Positions 34,980 through 43,424 of a DNA stretch of 64,000 bases are shown here, piece after piece. The notes below the pieces were generated by a model that saw nothing but the letters and a program-made list of their open reading frames with translations, searched no databases and was not told the DNA's origin. Source of the stretch: JAMXLO01 sp037201625 (GTDB taxonomy: Bacteria > Pseudomonadota > Alphaproteobacteria > Acetobacterales > Acetobacteraceae); contig JBBCGR010000004.1 of the NCBI GenBank assembly GCA_037201625.1, positions 496,001-560,000 of the forward strand, given 5' to 3'. Made by a program: the position numbers and the translations under genes. The number at the start of each line of letters is the position of its first letter. The first letter of the stretch is position 1.

Positions 34980-36044
34980 ATGCCGGCATCGTACGCAACA
35001 CATCGCGCGCAGATCAAAGCCATCCTGATCGCCTGGGGCATGCCTGAGGAGAACGCCGAACCGACGGCCGATATCCTCTCCTGGGCGGACCTGCACGGTG
35101 TGGACAGCCACGGCATGTCGATGCTGCCGGGCTACGACCAGCTTCGCCGCCGCGGCCGCGCGAAGATGGATGCGCGGCCGACCATCGTGAAGGAGACGCC
35201 GATCTCGGCGCTGGTGGACGGCGGTGGCGGGCTCGGCCACGTGCCGGCGCATTTCGCGATGCAGGTGGCGATCGCCAAGGCGAAGACCTCCGGCATGGCG
35301 ATCGCCGTCGTGCGCAATTCGGCGCATTTCGGCGCCACCGGCTTCTACACGCTGATGGCGGCGAAGCAGGGGCTGATCGGCATGGCCGGCACATCGGCCT
35401 CCGGCATCCAGGTGGCGCCGACCTTCGGCAAGGAGGCCAAGCTCGGCACCGATCCGTGGTCGTTCGCCGCGCCGGCGGGCGATGGCAAGCCGTTCCTGCT
35501 GGACATGGCGACCACCACCGTCGCGGCCGGGCGCATCCGCAACAAGGCCAATGAGGGGCTGCCGACGCCGGACGGCTGGGTGCTCGACAGCGAGGGCCAG
35601 CCGAGCAACGACCCGCTGGTCGCGCGCGAGAAGGGCGGGTTCCTCACGTCGCTGGGCGGTTCGCCGGAGAACTCCAGCTACAAGGGCTACGGCCTGGCGG
35701 CGATGGTGAACATCCTGTCGTCGTGCCTGTCGGGTGCCACGCTGGTCACCGATCCAGAGCACACCAAGAAGCCGCAGGGGATGGATATCGGCCATTTCTT
35801 CATCGCAATCGATCCCGGCCTGTTCCGTGAGCAGTCCGACTTCGAGGGCGATGTCGCGCGGTTCTGCGGCGATCTGCGCGCGACCACGCCGGTGGATCCG
35901 TCCCAGCCGGTGATGGTCGCCGGCGATCCGCAGTGGAAATACGCCGAGAAGCGGATGGCCGAGGGCATTCCGGTGGGGCAGGGGCTGCTCGGCCAGGTGC
36001 GGCAGATCGCACAGGCATCCGCCGCACCCTGGCTGCTGGACTGA
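34980..36044 (+). CDS. Ldh family (malate/L-lactate-type) oxidoreductase
   Basis: A 354-residue member of the type-2 malate/lactate dehydrogenase family, which uses an unusual NAD(P) fold. ADLHGVDSHGMSMLPGY is the N-terminal signature with the catalytic His, and VRNSAHFGATGFYTL is the cofactor-binding stretch. LLDMATTTVAAGRI is also conserved. Members reduce alpha-keto acids (malate, lactate, ureidoglycolate, sulfolactate). GGGAGGAG lies directly upstream of the ATG. The stop TGA is the first part of repeat copy D. Confidence 0.9.
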   Translation: MPASYATHRAQIKAILIAWGMPEENAEPTADILSWADLHGVDSHGMSMLPGYDQLRRRGRAKMDARPTIVKETPISALVDGGGGLGHVPAHFAMQVAIAKAKTSGMAIAVVRNSAHFGATGFYTLMAAKQGLIGMAGTSASGIQVAPTFGKEAKLGTDPWSFAAPAGDGKPFLLDMATTTVAAGRIRNKANEGLPTPDGWVLDSEGQPSNDPLVAREKGGFLTSLGGSPENSSYKGYGLAAMVNILSSCLSGATLVTDPEHTKKPQGMDIGHFFIAIDPGLFREQSDFEGDVARFCGDLRATTPVDPSQPVMVAGDPQWKYAEKRMAEGIPVGQGLLGQVRQIAQASAAPWLLD

Positions 36045-36142
36045 GCGTGATCCGCACAGGGGGAGCCGCCGGAGCGGTGAATCACGCTCTCACACGACGG
36101 GCTGGAGCGGTCCAATGAGCCAAAGCAACGGGATATGCTCTA
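36042..36142. repeat. Dispersed double-hairpin element, copy D
   Basis: TGAGCGTGATCCGCACAG ... GAATCACGCTCTC, then GGAGCGGTCCAATGAGCC ... GGGATATGCTCTAG. Its left edge (TGA) is the stop of the Ldh-family gene and its right CTAG supplies the TAG stop (36140-36142, minus strand) of the small secreted-protein gene. Confidence 0.85.
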
Positions 36143-36436
36143 GCGGTTATAGCCGTACTCGGGCGCCCGGTGCCGCTGGTCGCGGTCCCGGTCGTAGCGG
36201 CCCAGGTCCCGATCGCGATCCCGCTCGCGCCGATAGCGGGCCCGATCGCGATCCGCCTGCTGGCGTCGCAACTCGTCCTGCCGGCCACGCTCGTAAGCGG
36301 CGCGGTCGTCGCTGCCGTTGCCGTTGTTGAAGAACTTCTGGACCTGGCCCATGACGTCGCTGTTCTGCGCCTGCGCCGGTGACGACAGGCAGACAACCGA
36401 CAGCGCCACGGCGGCCAATGCAGTGACGGATCGCAT
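36140..36436 (-). CDS. Small secreted Arg/Asp-repeat protein, unknown function
   Basis: A 98-residue protein with a signal peptide (SVTALAAVALSVVCLSSPAQA) followed by MGQVQKFFNNGNGSDDR and then a highly charged tail of RDRD/RRER units (RARYRRERDRDRDLGRYDR). The start at 36436 has GGAGGAAG upstream; an earlier ATG (36460) lacks one. The charged tail may be disordered. No family is recognised. Its TAG stop is supplied by repeat copy D. It lies downstream of cobT in the same direction. Confidence 0.7.
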   Translation of the reverse strand: MRSVTALAAVALSVVCLSSPAQAQNSDVMGQVQKFFNNGNGSDDRAAYERGRQDELRRQQADRDRARYRRERDRDRDLGRYDRDRDQRHRAPEYGYNR

Positions 36437-36518
36437 GGCGTGCTTCCTCCTGGGTTGCATGGGAGTGCAACGCAGTCGGACGTTCCGGGTTCAGCAAAAG
36501 CCTTCGTGACCCGGGCAG

Positions 36519-38396
36519 CTACACCACGAGCGCCGCACGCTCTCCCGCAGCCCTGGCCCAGGCGGCGTCCATGTCCTCGTCGAACAACTCGGTGAGCTTC
36601 TTCATCATCGTGCCGCCGAGTTCTTCGGCATCCACGATCGTCACCGCGCGCCGGTAGTAGCGCGTCACGTCGTGGCCGATGCCGATCGCGATCAACTCCA
36701 CCAGGTCGCGCGCCTCGATGTCGCGGATGACCTCGCGCAGGTGCTTCTCCAGGTAGTTCCCCGGATTGACCGACAGCGTGGAATCATCGACCGGCGCGCC
36801 GTCGCTGATCACCATCAGGATGCGGCGATGCTCGGGCCGCACCAGCAGGCGGCGATACGCCCACAGCAGCGCCTCGCCGTCGATGTTCTCCTTCAGCAGC
36901 CCCTCGCGCAGCATCAGCCCCAGATTCTTGCGCGCCCGCCGCCACGGCGAATCGGCCGCCTTGTAGATGATGTGCCGCAGGTCGTTCAGCCGGCCGGGAT
37001 TGCGCGGCTTGCCGTCCTGCACCCATTTCTCGCGGCTCTGCCCGCCCTTCCAGGCGCGCGTCGTGAAGCCCAGCACCTCGACCTTCACCGCGCAGCGCTC
37101 CAGCGTGCGCGCGAGGATGTCGCCGCACATCGCCGCCACGGTGATCGGCCGCCCGCGCATCGAGCCGGAATTGTCGATCAGCAAGGTCACCACGGTGTCG
37201 CGGAACTCGGTGTCCAGCTCCCGCTTGTACGACAGCGCCTGCAGCGGATTGACCACCACGCGCGACAGCCGCCCCGCATCCAGCAGTCCCTCGTCGAGGT
37301 CGAACTCCCAGGCGCGCGTCTGCTGCGCCAGCAGCCGCCGCTGCAGCCGGTTCGCCAGCTTGGAGATCACGCCCTGCAGATGCTGCAACTGCTGGTCAAG
37401 CTGCTGGCGCAGCCTCGTCAGCTCATCCGCGTCGCAAAGCTCTTCCGCCTCGATTTCCTCGTCGTATAGACGGGTGTAGGCACGATAGACCGCCTCGCTG
37501 TCAGGGTTCGGCCGCTCGCGCCGCGGCTGCGGCCCGCCGGGACGATCATCGCCCTCCGCCACCGCCGCCTCGTCGTCCGACTCGGTGCCCTCATCGTCCG
37601 CCGCGTCGCCTTCCATCTCCTCGGGATTGGCGCCCAGCATGCTGTCCTGCTCGGCCTCGCTCTCGCCCGAGCCGTCCTGCTGCTCATCCTGCTGGCCGGA
37701 CTGCTCGCCGCCGTCCTCACCCTCCTCGGTCTGGTCCTCAGGCTCCGCGTCGCTCTCGGCTTCGGCGAGATCGAGTGCCGCCAGCAGCTTGCGCGACGCG
37801 CGTGCGAACGCCGTCTGGTCGTCCTGCGCGGCATTCATCTCGGCCAGCGCCAGATCGGCGGTGTCGCCCAGCGTGTCACGCCACATGTCGAGGATGCGCG
37901 TCGCCGCCGCCGGGGATTTCTCGCCCGACATCTGCTCGCGCGCCAGCAGCGACAGCGCCGCCTGGATCGGCAACTGATCCTTGCGGGTCATGCGGTCGTA
38001 GCCCTCGGCCTCGCACTCCTCCGCCAGCTTCGATTGCAGATTGGCCGCTACGCCGGACATGTGGCGCGATCCCACCACCTCGACACGCACCTGCTCGAGC
38101 GCGTCGTACACGTCCTTCGCCTCGCGGCGCGCCGGCATGCGCGCGACATGCAGCGCATCGTCGTGATGGCGCAGGCGCAGCGCCAGCGCATCGGAGGCGC
38201 CACGCAGCCGCGCCATCTCCTGCGGCGGCAGCGCGCGCGTCGGCAGCGGCAGGCGCGCACGCTTGCCCGACAGGCCGGACGGGCCGGGCTGGAATGCCAC
38301 CTGCACATCCGGCACTTCGGCGATCGCGCGCAGGACGCCGGCGGTGGCGCGCTTGAACTCTTCCGCCCGGGTATTGTCTTTGTTCGTGCCGCTCAT
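36519..38396 (-). CDS. cobT: Aerobic cobaltochelatase subunit CobT
   Basis: A 625-residue subunit of aerobic cobaltochelatase. The C-terminal VWA domain has the MIDAS motif LLIDNSGSMRGRP, with later GIGHDVTRYYRRAV typical of CobT. The middle is an acidic, Glu/Asp-rich linker (EPEDQTEEGEDGGEQ). It works with CobS and CobN to insert cobalt into hydrogenobyrinic diamide for vitamin B12 in the cytoplasm. No cobN is in the window. It is 36 bp downstream of cobS in a cobS-cobT operon, the usual alphaproteobacterial arrangement. Confidence 0.95.
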   Translation of the reverse strand: MSGTNKDNTRAEEFKRATAGVLRAIAEVPDVQVAFQPGPSGLSGKRARLPLPTRALPPQEMARLRGASDALALRLRHHDDALHVARMPARREAKDVYDALEQVRVEVVGSRHMSGVAANLQSKLAEECEAEGYDRMTRKDQLPIQAALSLLAREQMSGEKSPAAATRILDMWRDTLGDTADLALAEMNAAQDDQTAFARASRKLLAALDLAEAESDAEPEDQTEEGEDGGEQSGQQDEQQDGSGESEAEQDSMLGANPEEMEGDAADDEGTESDDEAAVAEGDDRPGGPQPRRERPNPDSEAVYRAYTRLYDEEIEAEELCDADELTRLRQQLDQQLQHLQGVISKLANRLQRRLLAQQTRAWEFDLDEGLLDAGRLSRVVVNPLQALSYKRELDTEFRDTVVTLLIDNSGSMRGRPITVAAMCGDILARTLERCAVKVEVLGFTTRAWKGGQSREKWVQDGKPRNPGRLNDLRHIIYKAADSPWRRARKNLGLMLREGLLKENIDGEALLWAYRRLLVRPEHRRILMVISDGAPVDDSTLSVNPGNYLEKHLREVIRDIEARDLVELIAIGIGHDVTRYYRRAVTIVDAEELGGTMMKKLTELFDEDMDAAWARAAGERAALVV

Positions 38397-38432
38397 TCGG
38401 TCAAGCCTCTGGCCGTAAAGTGCCGCCAGACC

Positions 38433-39446
38433 TCACGTGAACTTCCGCGTGGTGAAGCCGCCGGTCGGGATCTCCTCGTTGAAGCAGCGCTGGTAGTACT
38501 CGCCCACCGTCGACCGCTCCGCCTCGTCGCACTTGTTCAGGAACGTCACCCGGAACGCGAAGCCGACATCGCCGAAGATGCGCGAATTCTCCGCCCAGGT
38601 GATCACGGTGCGCGGCGACATCACCGTGGAGATGTCGCCGTTGATGAAGCCGGCCCGCGTGAGGTCGGCCAGCGCCACCATCGATTCGATGCGCTTCTTG
38701 ATCGCCGCGTCCTTCGGATCGGCCGCCAGCTTGGCCAGCACGATCGAGGTCTCCATCGCGTGCGGCAGGTAGTTCAGCGTGGCGACGATGTTCCAGCGGT
38801 CCATCTGGCCCTGGTTGATCTGCTGCGTGCCGTGATACAGGCCGGTCGTGTCGCCCAGGCCCACCGTGTTGGCGGTGGAGAACAGCCGGAACGACGGATG
38901 CGGCCGGATCACCCGGTTCTGGTCGAGCAGGGTCAGCTTGCCCTCGACCTCCAGCACGCGCTGGATCACGAACATCACGTCGGGCCGCCCGGCGTCGTAT
39001 TCGTCGAACACCAGCGCACAGGCATGCTGCAGCGCCCAGGGCAGGATGCCTTCGCGGAACTCGGTGATCTGCTTGCCGTCGCGCAGCACGATCGCATCCT
39101 TGCCGATCAGGTCGATGCGGCTGATGTGGCTGTCGAGGTTCACGCGGATGCACGGCCAGTTCAGCCGCGCCGCCACCTGCTCGATATGCGTCGACTTCCC
39201 GGTGCCATGGTAGCCCTGGATCATCACCCGCCGGTTGAACGCGAAACCCGCCAGGATGGCGAGCGTCGTCTCGCGATCGAACTTGTACGCCGGATCGATG
39301 TCGGGGACGTGCTCGGTGCGCACCGAGAACGCCGGCACCTGCATGTCGGTGTCGATATCGAAGGCCTCGCGCGCCGACACCTTGGTGTCCGGCAGGTCGA
39401 TCGCGGAGGTGGGGCGAATTTCGGCCAGAGCGGCAACATTGTTCAT
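38433..39446 (-). CDS. cobS: Aerobic cobaltochelatase subunit CobS
   Basis: A 337-residue AAA+ ATPase. Walker A is GYHGTGKSTH, Walker B ALVFDEYDAG, and VRTEHVPDIDPAYKFDRET is the CobS N-terminal signature. It forms a ring with CobT to drive cobalt insertion by the chelatase. The next gene upstream encodes a J-domain protein, and cobT follows; this order (bolA, J-domain, cobS, cobT) is widespread in Alphaproteobacteria. Confidence 0.95.
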   Translation of the reverse strand: MNNVAALAEIRPTSAIDLPDTKVSAREAFDIDTDMQVPAFSVRTEHVPDIDPAYKFDRETTLAILAGFAFNRRVMIQGYHGTGKSTHIEQVAARLNWPCIRVNLDSHISRIDLIGKDAIVLRDGKQITEFREGILPWALQHACALVFDEYDAGRPDVMFVIQRVLEVEGKLTLLDQNRVIRPHPSFRLFSTANTVGLGDTTGLYHGTQQINQGQMDRWNIVATLNYLPHAMETSIVLAKLAADPKDAAIKKRIESMVALADLTRAGFINGDISTVMSPRTVITWAENSRIFGDVGFAFRVTFLNKCDEAERSTVGEYYQRCFNEEIPTGGFTTRKFT

Positions 39447-39515
39447 CGGATGGGCGGTTCCTGAGTGATCGGGTAAAAGTCTAACCCCGGATCGGCAAGG
39501 CGCAAGAGCGGCGGC

Positions 39516-40106
39516 TCAGCCGGCCACCGTGCTCGGCACGGGCAACAGTCGCGAACGGAGCGCGGCATAGGCCAGATTGATCGTTTTCAGTCGTTCCTCC
39601 GCCGCACGGTCCCCCCCATTGGCGTCCGGGTGGTGCCGCTTGGCAAGCTCCTTATAGCGTGTCTTCACCGCATCGAGCGTCGTGGGCCACGACAGACCGA
39701 GCGTCGCGAGCGGCTCCCGCAGTTCCGCCGGCATCTGCTGGGCGGGCTGCGTCGGACCGCGCTTCACCCGCCCGGCCGACAGCACATGCAGCGGATCGCG
39801 CAGCAGATCCTCATCCCACGCCGCCGCGCCACCCAGCCGTCCGAGCGGCCATGACGGGCGCTGCCAAGCGGTATCGGCCCGCAACTGCGCCTCGATCTCG
39901 CCGGGCGACATGCCCTTATAATAGTCCCAGGTGGCGTTGTAGGCACGCACGTGCTCCAGGCAGAACCACCAGTATTCGTTCAGAGTGGTCCGCGACTTCG
40001 GCGCGCGATACTCGCCCATCGCCTCGCAGCCGGGCATCTCGCACGGCCGCCCTGGCGCGGCGGGATCGGGGGCGTAGGCCCTGGCTCTGGGGGCACGACG
40101 GCTCAT
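39516..40106 (-). CDS. J-domain (DnaJ-like) protein
   Basis: A 196-residue protein with a C-terminal J domain whose HPD motif reads AKRHHPDANGGDRAAEER. The N-terminal half (CEMPGCEAMGEYRAPKSR...WFCLEHVRAYN) carries cysteines with CxxxC and a later Cys, reminiscent of a small zinc-binding element. It would stimulate an Hsp70 ATPase. The start at 40106 fits the homologous N-terminus; a longer frame is unlikely. It is divergent from bolA and precedes cobS. Confidence 0.88.
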   Translation of the reverse strand: MSRRAPRARAYAPDPAAPGRPCEMPGCEAMGEYRAPKSRTTLNEYWWFCLEHVRAYNATWDYYKGMSPGEIEAQLRADTAWQRPSWPLGRLGGAAAWDEDLLRDPLHVLSAGRVKRGPTQPAQQMPAELREPLATLGLSWPTTLDAVKTRYKELAKRHHPDANGGDRAAEERLKTINLAYAALRSRLLPVPSTVAG

Positions 40107-40174
40107 GGTGCCGTTATGAGCGGCTTGTCGAGTGGTTGGCAACTGCTCTTGGCGGGGCTGGAGGGATGCGCAAT

Positions 40175-40465
40175 ATGTCGGCAATGCCAACGCGCACCGC
40201 AAGGCTCGAAGCCGTCCTCACCGAGGCCTTTTCGCCCACCCTGCTTCGCGTGGACGATGACAGCGCCCGCCATGCCGGCCATGCCGGGGCCGGGCCGGGC
40301 GGCGAGACCCACTACAATGTCCTCCTGGTCTCGGGCGCCTTCCGCGGCATGAACCGGGTGGCGCGCTCACGGGCCGTGCACGCCGCGCTGGCCGGGGAAT
40401 TCACCGCCGGCCTGCACGCGCTGTCGCTGGTGCTGCGGACGCCGGAGGAGGCAGATCGGCCCTAG
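40175..40465 (+). CDS. bolA: BolA family protein
   Basis: A 96-residue BolA-fold protein: RLEAVLTEAFSPTLLRVDDDSARHAGH, then THYNVLLVSGAFRGMNRVARSRAVHAAL and the terminal LHALSLVLRTPEE. The HAGHxG/THY and F-x-G-x2-RVxRHRxV-like pattern is retained. BolA proteins pair with monothiol glutaredoxins in Fe-S cluster handling or act as regulators. The start at 40175 has GGAGGG at good spacing; ATGs at 40166 and 40184 are alternatives. It is divergent from the J-domain gene. Confidence 0.9.
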   Translation: MSAMPTRTARLEAVLTEAFSPTLLRVDDDSARHAGHAGAGPGGETHYNVLLVSGAFRGMNRVARSRAVHAALAGEFTAGLHALSLVLRTPEEADRP

Positions 40466-40508
40466 GCCCGTTCGCCGACAGATTTTTCCCTTTTCCCCCG
40501 CCGTCGGC

Positions 40509-40535
40509 TTGTCAGAGATAAATTTCTGCTATGAT
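40509..40535 (+). promoter_or_regulatory. Putative promoter with overlapping palindrome upstream of Lrp/AsnC gene
   Basis: TTGTCA (40509-40514) and TATGAT (40530-40535) form a -35/-10 pair with a short 15-bp spacer. An imperfect AT-rich palindrome CAGAGATAAATTTCTG (40513-40528) covers the spacer, an arrangement expected for Lrp-type autoregulation. Confidence 0.4.
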
Positions 40536-40561
40536 ACCGCCCTCGGCAGAGGAACGCGGCG

Positions 40562-41026
40562 ATGGCGGCTGACAAGGAGATGGATCGGGTCGATCGGGAG
40601 ATTCTCCGCCTGCTGGCGGCGGATGCCTCGCTGTCGCTGTCCGATATCGCCGATCGGGTGGGACTGACCTCGACGCCCTGCTGGAAGCGGATTCGCCGGC
40701 TGGAACAGGCCGGGGTGATCACCGGGCGGGTCGCGGTGATCGATCCCACCAAGGTAGGGCTCCCGGTGTCGGTGTTCGTCGCGGTCGAGACCGCGGACCA
40801 CTCGGCCGACTGGCTGCAGCGGTTCGCCGACACGGTGGCCGGCATGCCGGAGATCGTCGATGCCTGGCGCATGAGCGGCGACGTGGACTACCTGATGCAC
40901 GTCGTGGTGCCGGATATCGCCGCCTACGATGACTTTTACCGTCGGCTGATCGCGGCCGTGCCGCTGCGCAACGTCACCAGCCGCTTTTCCATGGAACGTC
41001 TCAAGGCGGCGCCCCTGCCGATCTGA
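40562..41026 (+). CDS. Lrp/AsnC family transcriptional regulator
   Basis: A 154-residue feast/famine regulator. The N-terminal helix-turn-helix (DREILRLLAADASLSLSDIADRVGLTSTPCWKRIRRLEQAGVI, given here only by its ends: DREILRLL to LEQAGVI) is followed by the RAM ligand domain with MPEIVDAWRMSGDVDYLMHV. The Trp/Cys pair STPCWKRI is the usual recognition-helix variant. GAGGAA precedes the ATG. It probably binds an amino acid and may autoregulate through the palindrome upstream. The targets are unknown; the RHH gene follows. Confidence 0.92.
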   Translation: MAADKEMDRVDREILRLLAADASLSLSDIADRVGLTSTPCWKRIRRLEQAGVITGRVAVIDPTKVGLPVSVFVAVETADHSADWLQRFADTVAGMPEIVDAWRMSGDVDYLMHVVVPDIAAYDDFYRRLIAAVPLRNVTSRFSMERLKAAPLPI

Positions 41027-41087
41027 GCAACAACCATTTCTTAGCATGCGTGTGGTTTCCTGCCCCAGGTACAGACAGGGGGCGGCG

Positions 41088-41387
41088 GTGTCGCGCAGCC
41101 GATTGATCAATCGAAACGTCGTCGCCGGGCGTGGGCGGACCAGCATGCGCCTCGAGCCGGAGCTTTGGGAGGCGCTGGGCGAGATCTGCGCACGGGAGCG
41201 CCAGGATCTTGGCCGCCTGGTGCGCCAGATCGAGGCCGGTGGCCATAGCGGAGGCCGCACCAGTGCGGTGCGCGTCTTCGTGCTGAAGTATTTCCGCGAC
41301 GCGGCAAGCGGGGCGGGGCATGAGGCGGCCGGGCACGGCGCGCTGGAGCATGCGGTTCTGGGCGAATATGAACGCCACGCCGCCTGA
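41088..41387 (+). CDS. Ribbon-helix-helix domain protein
   Basis: A 99-residue protein whose N-terminal part, SRSRLINRNVVAGRGRTSMRLEPELWEALGEIC, given as two halves SRSRLINRNVVAG and RTSMRLEPELW, matches the RHH_4-type ribbon-helix-helix domain common in Alphaproteobacteria. The rest is Ala/His/Gly-rich. The start is taken at GTG 41088 because homologues begin at this motif; an ATG at 41046 is an alternative. It likely binds DNA or forms an oligomer. Targets unknown. Confidence 0.75.
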   Translation: MSRSRLINRNVVAGRGRTSMRLEPELWEALGEICARERQDLGRLVRQIEAGGHSGGRTSAVRVFVLKYFRDAASGAGHEAAGHGALEHAVLGEYERHAA

Positions 41388-41435
41388 GGCAGGGCGCCGA
41401 TCCCGGGAGACCGGCGATCGCGCCTCTGGCCCTGG

Positions 41436-41453
41436 TCCGAGCCCTGGCTCGGA
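41436..41453. terminator. Hairpin between convergent RHH and DUF2889 genes
   Basis: TCCGAGCC (41436-41443) and GGCTCGGA (41446-41453) form an 8-bp palindromic stem with only a 2-nt loop (7 bp with a 4-nt loop). No T-run. It is placed between convergent genes. Confidence 0.4.
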
Positions 41454-41509
41454 TTCCAGACCGCCGATGGTGGGTGGGCGCCGCGTGCCGGCCGGGCGGA
41501 CCCGACGGC

Positions 41510-42130
41510 TCAGTCGGCGGGGGCCGGTTCCTTGCCGGTGTAGAGGTGCGGCCAGCGCCGCTGCACCACCGGGCTCTCGGTCCCATAGGCGATGCAGGTG
41601 TTCAGGATCGCCGGCGCACCGCCCATCTTCGCCGTGATCCGCATGTCCAGCCCGTCGCTGCCGGGCTTGTCCACCTCGCCGGCCTCATCGGCCTCCCGCT
41701 TGGCGCGTGCCGGATCGATCGTCTGGTAGGCGGTGGTCGCGACCTGCTGCAGCAATTCGCGCAGATGCGTGCAGCCGACCGTGCCGCCCACCCGCGCGGC
41801 CGCCTCCTTGAGGAAGCCGGGCCTGATCTGCAGCCCGGCCAGGCGGGCGAAATTCGGCGCGGCGGTCGGGCAGATCGCGTAGGGGGTATAGTCGCTCGCT
41901 GCCTCGCAGGCGACGATCGTCCGATGCTCGTCGACCGTCAGGCGCAGCCACATGCCGTGGATCGGCTCCCCGGGGTGGATATAGCCCCGGTCGCGATTGG
42001 CCGAGCCGTAGGTCTTGCTGTCCGTGAGTTGCGCCTCGATGTCGTAAAGACCGTCGTTCCGGCGATAGCCGCGCAGGACGATGTCGCGCGAATGAAGCAG
42101 TTCGCGCTCCTGTGGCGCACTCAGCGGCAT
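41510..42130 (-). CDS. DUF2889 domain-containing protein
   Basis: A 206-residue protein. HSRDIVLRGYRRNDGLYDIEA, then TDSKTYGSANRDRGYIHPGEP and MWLRLTVDEHRTI, and later APNFARLAGLQIRPGF with GGTVGCTHLRELL, match DUF2889 from end to end. AGGAG precedes the ATG at 42130. The function of this family is not established; members sit near catabolic enzymes. The CBS gene lies upstream in the same direction. Confidence 0.85.
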   Translation of the reverse strand: MPLSAPQERELLHSRDIVLRGYRRNDGLYDIEAQLTDSKTYGSANRDRGYIHPGEPIHGMWLRLTVDEHRTIVACEAASDYTPYAICPTAAPNFARLAGLQIRPGFLKEAAARVGGTVGCTHLRELLQQVATTAYQTIDPARAKREADEAGEVDKPGSDGLDMRITAKMGGAPAILNTCIAYGTESPVVQRRWPHLYTGKEPAPAD

Positions 42131-42227
42131 GCCGGACTCCTGGTTTTTGTGCGATGCAGCACAGTGCATATGGCACGCACCGTGCCGCCCGCAAACCCTG
42201 CGGCGCCGGGTAGCCGCTATGCGCGCC

Positions 42228-43265
42228 TCATTCGCCCCACAGCAGAAAGAGGCCGATATCGCCCGGCTTGCCGTCCGGGAAGTCCAGCACGCGCGCCTCC
42301 AGGGTGAAGCCGTGCGGCTTCAGGTCGCGCTCCCAGCGCAGGTAGATCTCCGCCGCCTGGCCGCGCAGCGTGCTCGCCCAGCCGGGTGCGGCCGTGTTGA
42401 TCGCGCGGCCATTGTCGATGCACAGCTCGCTCGGGAAGCGCAGCAGCACGATCTCCGGCTCGCCGTTCTCGGCCGCGGTCCGCGCCGCATGCATGAGCCG
42501 AAGCCAGGTCGCGTCGGGCAGGTGGGCGTCGACCAGGGCCCGGACCCGCTCCCGCCGCTGGCGCGCGGCGGCGCGGCGGTCGGCATCGCGATGCTCCGCC
42601 TCGCCCTGGTGGTGGTCCTGCGCCAGGTGCCGGAAGTCGGCCGCGGCAGGTCCTGGCGTCCCGGCGTGCTGCGGCGGGGCCGGCATGTTGCCTGCGACCG
42701 TCTCCTGCGGCGGCAGCCGGTAGTCGCCGAGCAGGCCGGCGAACAGGCCGCGGTGCCGTGTCTTGTCGGGCGCCGCGTCATCGGCCTGGCCGTCGGCAAG
42801 CACCCGCAGCAGGTCGGCGCGGCTCACGATTCCCACCATCCGAGCATCGCGCACGACCGGCACGCGCTTGATGTGATGGATCGCGAACAGCCGGGCGATC
42901 TCGCTTACGGTGGTGTCCTCGCCGACCGTCACCAGCGGGGCCGACATCACGTCGACGGCGCGACGATCGGTCGCCTGCAGCCGGGCGCAGAACGCTTCGT
43001 CGAGCGCCTGCTGGCCGCCCATGAGTGCCAGCCACCAGTCGCGCCGGGCCATGCGTTCGCTCTCGATCCGGCCGATCAGGTCGCCTTCGCTGACGATGCC
43101 GACCGGCAGGTTGTCGGCATCGACGACCGGCACGGCGCTGATGCCCCTGGCCAGGAGCAGCCTTGCGACCTCCTGCACCGGTGTGTCGCTGCGCACGGCC
43201 ACGACGTCCGCCGTCATCACGTCGCGTGCGTGCCGCAGTCCGGGGCCGGTGGTTGCATCGTTCAT
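42228..43265 (-). CDS. CBS domain-pair protein with unknown C-terminal domain
   Basis: A 345-residue protein. Two CBS domains occupy residues about 13-165: ARDVMTADVVAVRSDTPVQE with GISAVPVVDADNLPVGIVSE, then AVDVMSAPLVTVGEDTTVSE with IKRVPVVRDARMVGIVSRAD. CBS pairs bind adenosine nucleotides and regulate activity. The remaining 150 residues (from about 200) contain DATWLRLMHAARTAAENGEPE and LRFPSELCIDNGRAIN and match no family I recognise. AAGGGA precedes the ATG. The upstream region contains the 17-bp tandem repeat. Confidence 0.85.
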   Translation of the reverse strand: MNDATTGPGLRHARDVMTADVVAVRSDTPVQEVARLLLARGISAVPVVDADNLPVGIVSEGDLIGRIESERMARRDWWLALMGGQQALDEAFCARLQATDRRAVDVMSAPLVTVGEDTTVSEIARLFAIHHIKRVPVVRDARMVGIVSRADLLRVLADGQADDAAPDKTRHRGLFAGLLGDYRLPPQETVAGNMPAPPQHAGTPGPAAADFRHLAQDHHQGEAEHRDADRRAAARQRRERVRALVDAHLPDATWLRLMHAARTAAENGEPEIVLLRFPSELCIDNGRAINTAAPGWASTLRGQAAEIYLRWERDLKPHGFTLEARVLDFPDGKPGDIGLFLLWGE

Positions 43266-43323
43266 CGGCGCACGTCCCTTGCCATCCGCTGGTGGCAGAC
43301 CACACTCCGGCCGCGCCGTCATT

Positions 43324-43424
43324 GATCTGGATCAGCCGGGATCTGGATCAGCCGGGGATCTGGATCAGCCGGGGATCTGGATCAGCCGGGGATCTGGATC
43401 AGCCGGGGATCTGGCTCACCCGGC
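43324..43424. repeat. 17-bp tandem repeat array
   Basis: The unit GATCTGGATCAGCCGGG is repeated head to tail about five times (first copy 16 bp), with a degenerate sixth unit (GATCTGGCTCACCCGGC). The array starts about 60 bp before the CBS gene start and runs into the 3' end of the LysR gene, whose TGA (43416-43418, minus strand) lies in the last unit. Seventeen is not a multiple of three, so it is not coding. It may be a variable-number repeat affecting CBS-gene expression. Confidence 0.93.

Noticed and set aside
43324..43424. CRISPR array
   Set aside because: The units are directly adjacent with no unique spacers; this is a simple tandem repeat.
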